From Porticoccaceae bacterium (GTDB taxonomy: Bacteria; Pseudomonadota; Gammaproteobacteria; Pseudomonadales; Porticoccaceae), in contig NZXB01000104.1 in NCBI GenBank assembly GCA_002701765.1, positions 3,564-10,792 on the forward strand: a stretch of 7,229 nucleotides of DNA, given 5' to 3'. The notes under the pieces were generated by a model that was not told the DNA's origin, searched no databases, and saw only the letters and a list, made by a program, of their open reading frames with translations. The position numbers were made by a program, and so were the translations under genes. Each line of letters opens with the position of its first letter. The stretch's first letter is position 1. Below are positions 5,957-7,229 of this stretch, piece by piece.

Positions 5957-7229
5957 ATGTCAGAACACTTCTCTAATAGAGTAAACGAGATCACCATAAA
6001 TGCAAAGAACTTAGCCCAAAATTCTAAGCACATTTATGTTTCGCCCATACACTTGGCAAAAGAGTTGTTGGAAAAATCTAGTGATAATATAAAGCAAATT
6101 TTAAAAGACGAAAATATAAATTTGCAAACAATTTTATCTAAAATAAATGAAAACTTTAGTAAAATACCTATAATAACTAGTGAAATTAAACAATTAATAT
6201 TTGACTCAGACTGTCAAAAATTATTTCAAACTTCACTTAAACTCTCTAAAGAAAACGGAGATATGTTTTTAACAGAAGAGTTTTTACTTGCAGGGCTTGT
6301 TGTAGGAGAATTTGAAATTTCAAATATTTTGACTTCTAACGGAATAACTAAGAAGTATATTGATGTTCAAATAATTAAACTTAGAAAAGGAAAAAAAGCT
6401 ATGAATTCTAGTGCAGAGTCGAGTTTTGATGCTTTAAATAAATATGCAATTGATATAACAAAGAGTGCTTCAAATGGAAAGCTTGATCCAGTTATTGGTA
6501 GAGATGAAGAAATAAGAAGGACTATTCAGGTTTTATCAAGAAGAACTAAGAATAACCCAGTTTTGATAGGTGAACCAGGAGTAGGAAAAACTGCTATTGT
6601 AGAAGGGTTAGCTTTAAGAATTGTAAACGAAGATGTACCAGAAACAATTAAGTCAAAAAGGATATATTCCTTAGATCTAGCTAGCTTAATCGCAGGTTCA
6701 AAATTTAGAGGTGATTTTGAAGAAAGGCTTAAATCTTTATTAAATGAGGTTTCTCAAAAATCTTCTGAAATTATTTTGTTTATTGATGAACTTCATAACT
6801 TAATTGGAGCAGGGGCAAGTGAAGGCTCAATTGATGCTTCAAATATGCTAAAGCCAGCACTTGCAAGGGGAGATTTACACTGTATAGGAGCAACGACTTT
6901 AAATGAGTACAGACTTTATATAGAAAAAGATACAGCTTTAGCTAGGAGGTTTCAGCCCGTTTATATTGAAGAGCCTAATGAAGAGAACACGATTTCAATT
7001 TTAAGAGGTTTAAAAGAAAAGTATGAAGTTCATCATGGAATTAATATAACAGATAAAGCATTAATTGCTGCAACAGAATTTTCATCAAGATATATTAATG
7101 AAAGATTTCTTCCTGATAAGGCTATAGATTTAATGGATGAGGCAGCAAGTAGAAAAAGAATAGAATTAGATTCAAAACCTGAAGATCTCGATGAACTAGA
7201 TAGAAAAATAGTTCAATTACAAATAGAGA
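5957..7229 (+). CDS. clpB: ATP-dependent disaggregase ClpB, 3'-truncated by the window edge
   Basis: ClpB is a cytoplasmic hexameric AAA+ chaperone that, with DnaK, pulls polypeptides out of aggregates after heat stress. The frame is open from ATG 5957 to the window end and gives 424 of an expected 860 or so residues. Visible parts: the Clp N-domain (about 1-140, more diverged), linker, and AAA-1 with [19 protein letters not shown], Walker A GEPGVGKT (205-212, Lys211), the pore-loop region [12 protein letters not shown], Walker B LFIDEL (Glu278), GATTLNEYR, and arginine fingers Arg330/Arg331 in LARRFQ. The coiled-coil middle domain begins at the end ([18 protein letters not shown]). Positions match E. 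coli ClpB to within one residue. No start codon lies between ATG 5957 and the in-frame TGA at 5912, so the start is secure. No Shine-Dalgarno sequence is seen. A candidate RpoH promoter sits just upstream. The second AAA domain lies beyond the window. Confidence 0.97.
   Translation, partial: MSEHFSNRVNEITINAKNLAQNSKHIYVSPIHLAKELLEKSSDNIKQILKDENINLQTILSKINENFSKIPIITSEIKQLIFDSDCQKLFQTSLKLSKENGDMFLTEEFLLAGLVVGEFEISNILTSNGITKKYIDVQIIKLRKGKKAMNSSAESSFDALNKYAIDITKSASNGKLDPVIGRDEEIRRTIQVLSRRTKNNPVLIGEPGVGKTAIVEGLALRIVNEDVPETIKSKRIYSLDLASLIAGSKFRGDFEERLKSLLNEVSQKSSEIILFIDELHNLIGAGASEGSIDASNMLKPALARGDLHCIGATTLNEYRLYIEKDTALARRFQPVYIEEPNEENTISILRGLKEKYEVHHGINITDKALIAATEFSSRYINERFLPDKAIDLMDEAASRKRIELDSKPEDLDELDRKIVQLQIE

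Noticed and set aside
1..7229. Mobile element, CRISPR, phage or defence-system content
   Set aside because: All coding space is filled by recognised housekeeping genes in a familiar order; no direct-repeat array, transposase, integrase, tRNA or attachment-like duplication was seen.

Overview
The window is a compact, AT-rich stretch of bacterial chromosome with every gene on the + strand. It holds seven protein-coding genes in the order rodZ-like (5' end cut off), ispG, hisS, prfA, prmC, a DUF4167-family gene, and clpB (3' end cut off). The pairing of a DUF4167 gene with clpB just downstream of prfA-prmC, and an ispG-hisS unit behind a RodZ-like gene, is an arrangement I associate with Alphaproteobacteria. 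The strong A+T bias, AT-dominated codon use and short spacers suggest a streamlined, possibly marine or host-associated member of that class. The HisRS has the canonical bacterial motif 2, which argues against the Rhizobiales/Rhodobacterales/Caulobacterales type of HisRS. TGA, TAG and TAA all serve as stops, so the standard bacterial code applies.

Layout. Bases 1-923 carry most of a cytoskeleton-linked RodZ-family membrane protein. After a 46-bp gap comes ispG (isoprenoid precursor synthesis), then hisS 18 bp after the ispG stop, prfA 10 bp later and prmC 3 bp later. These four are almost certainly cotranscribed, probably with rodZ. A 109-bp spacer with a candidate sigma70-type promoter precedes the DUF4167 gene. 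A 71-bp spacer then carries a good candidate RpoH (sigma32) heat-shock promoter in front of clpB. No tRNA, rRNA, mobile element, CRISPR array or convincing intrinsic terminator was seen. No spacer exceeds 110 bp.

How the genes work together. hisS, prfA and prmC are translation genes, and PrmC methylates the GGQ glutamine of the release factor encoded just upstream. ClpB rescues aggregated proteins after heat stress. The DUF4167 protein has an arginine-rich, potentially RNA-binding N-terminus and no known function. It is the only real unknown here. I see no novel multi-gene system: this is a housekeeping region. The points worth a second look are the RpoH-type signal before clpB, the DUF4167 protein, a 10-A homopolymer next to the catalytic motif of prmC, and start sites without a Shine-Dalgarno sequence.
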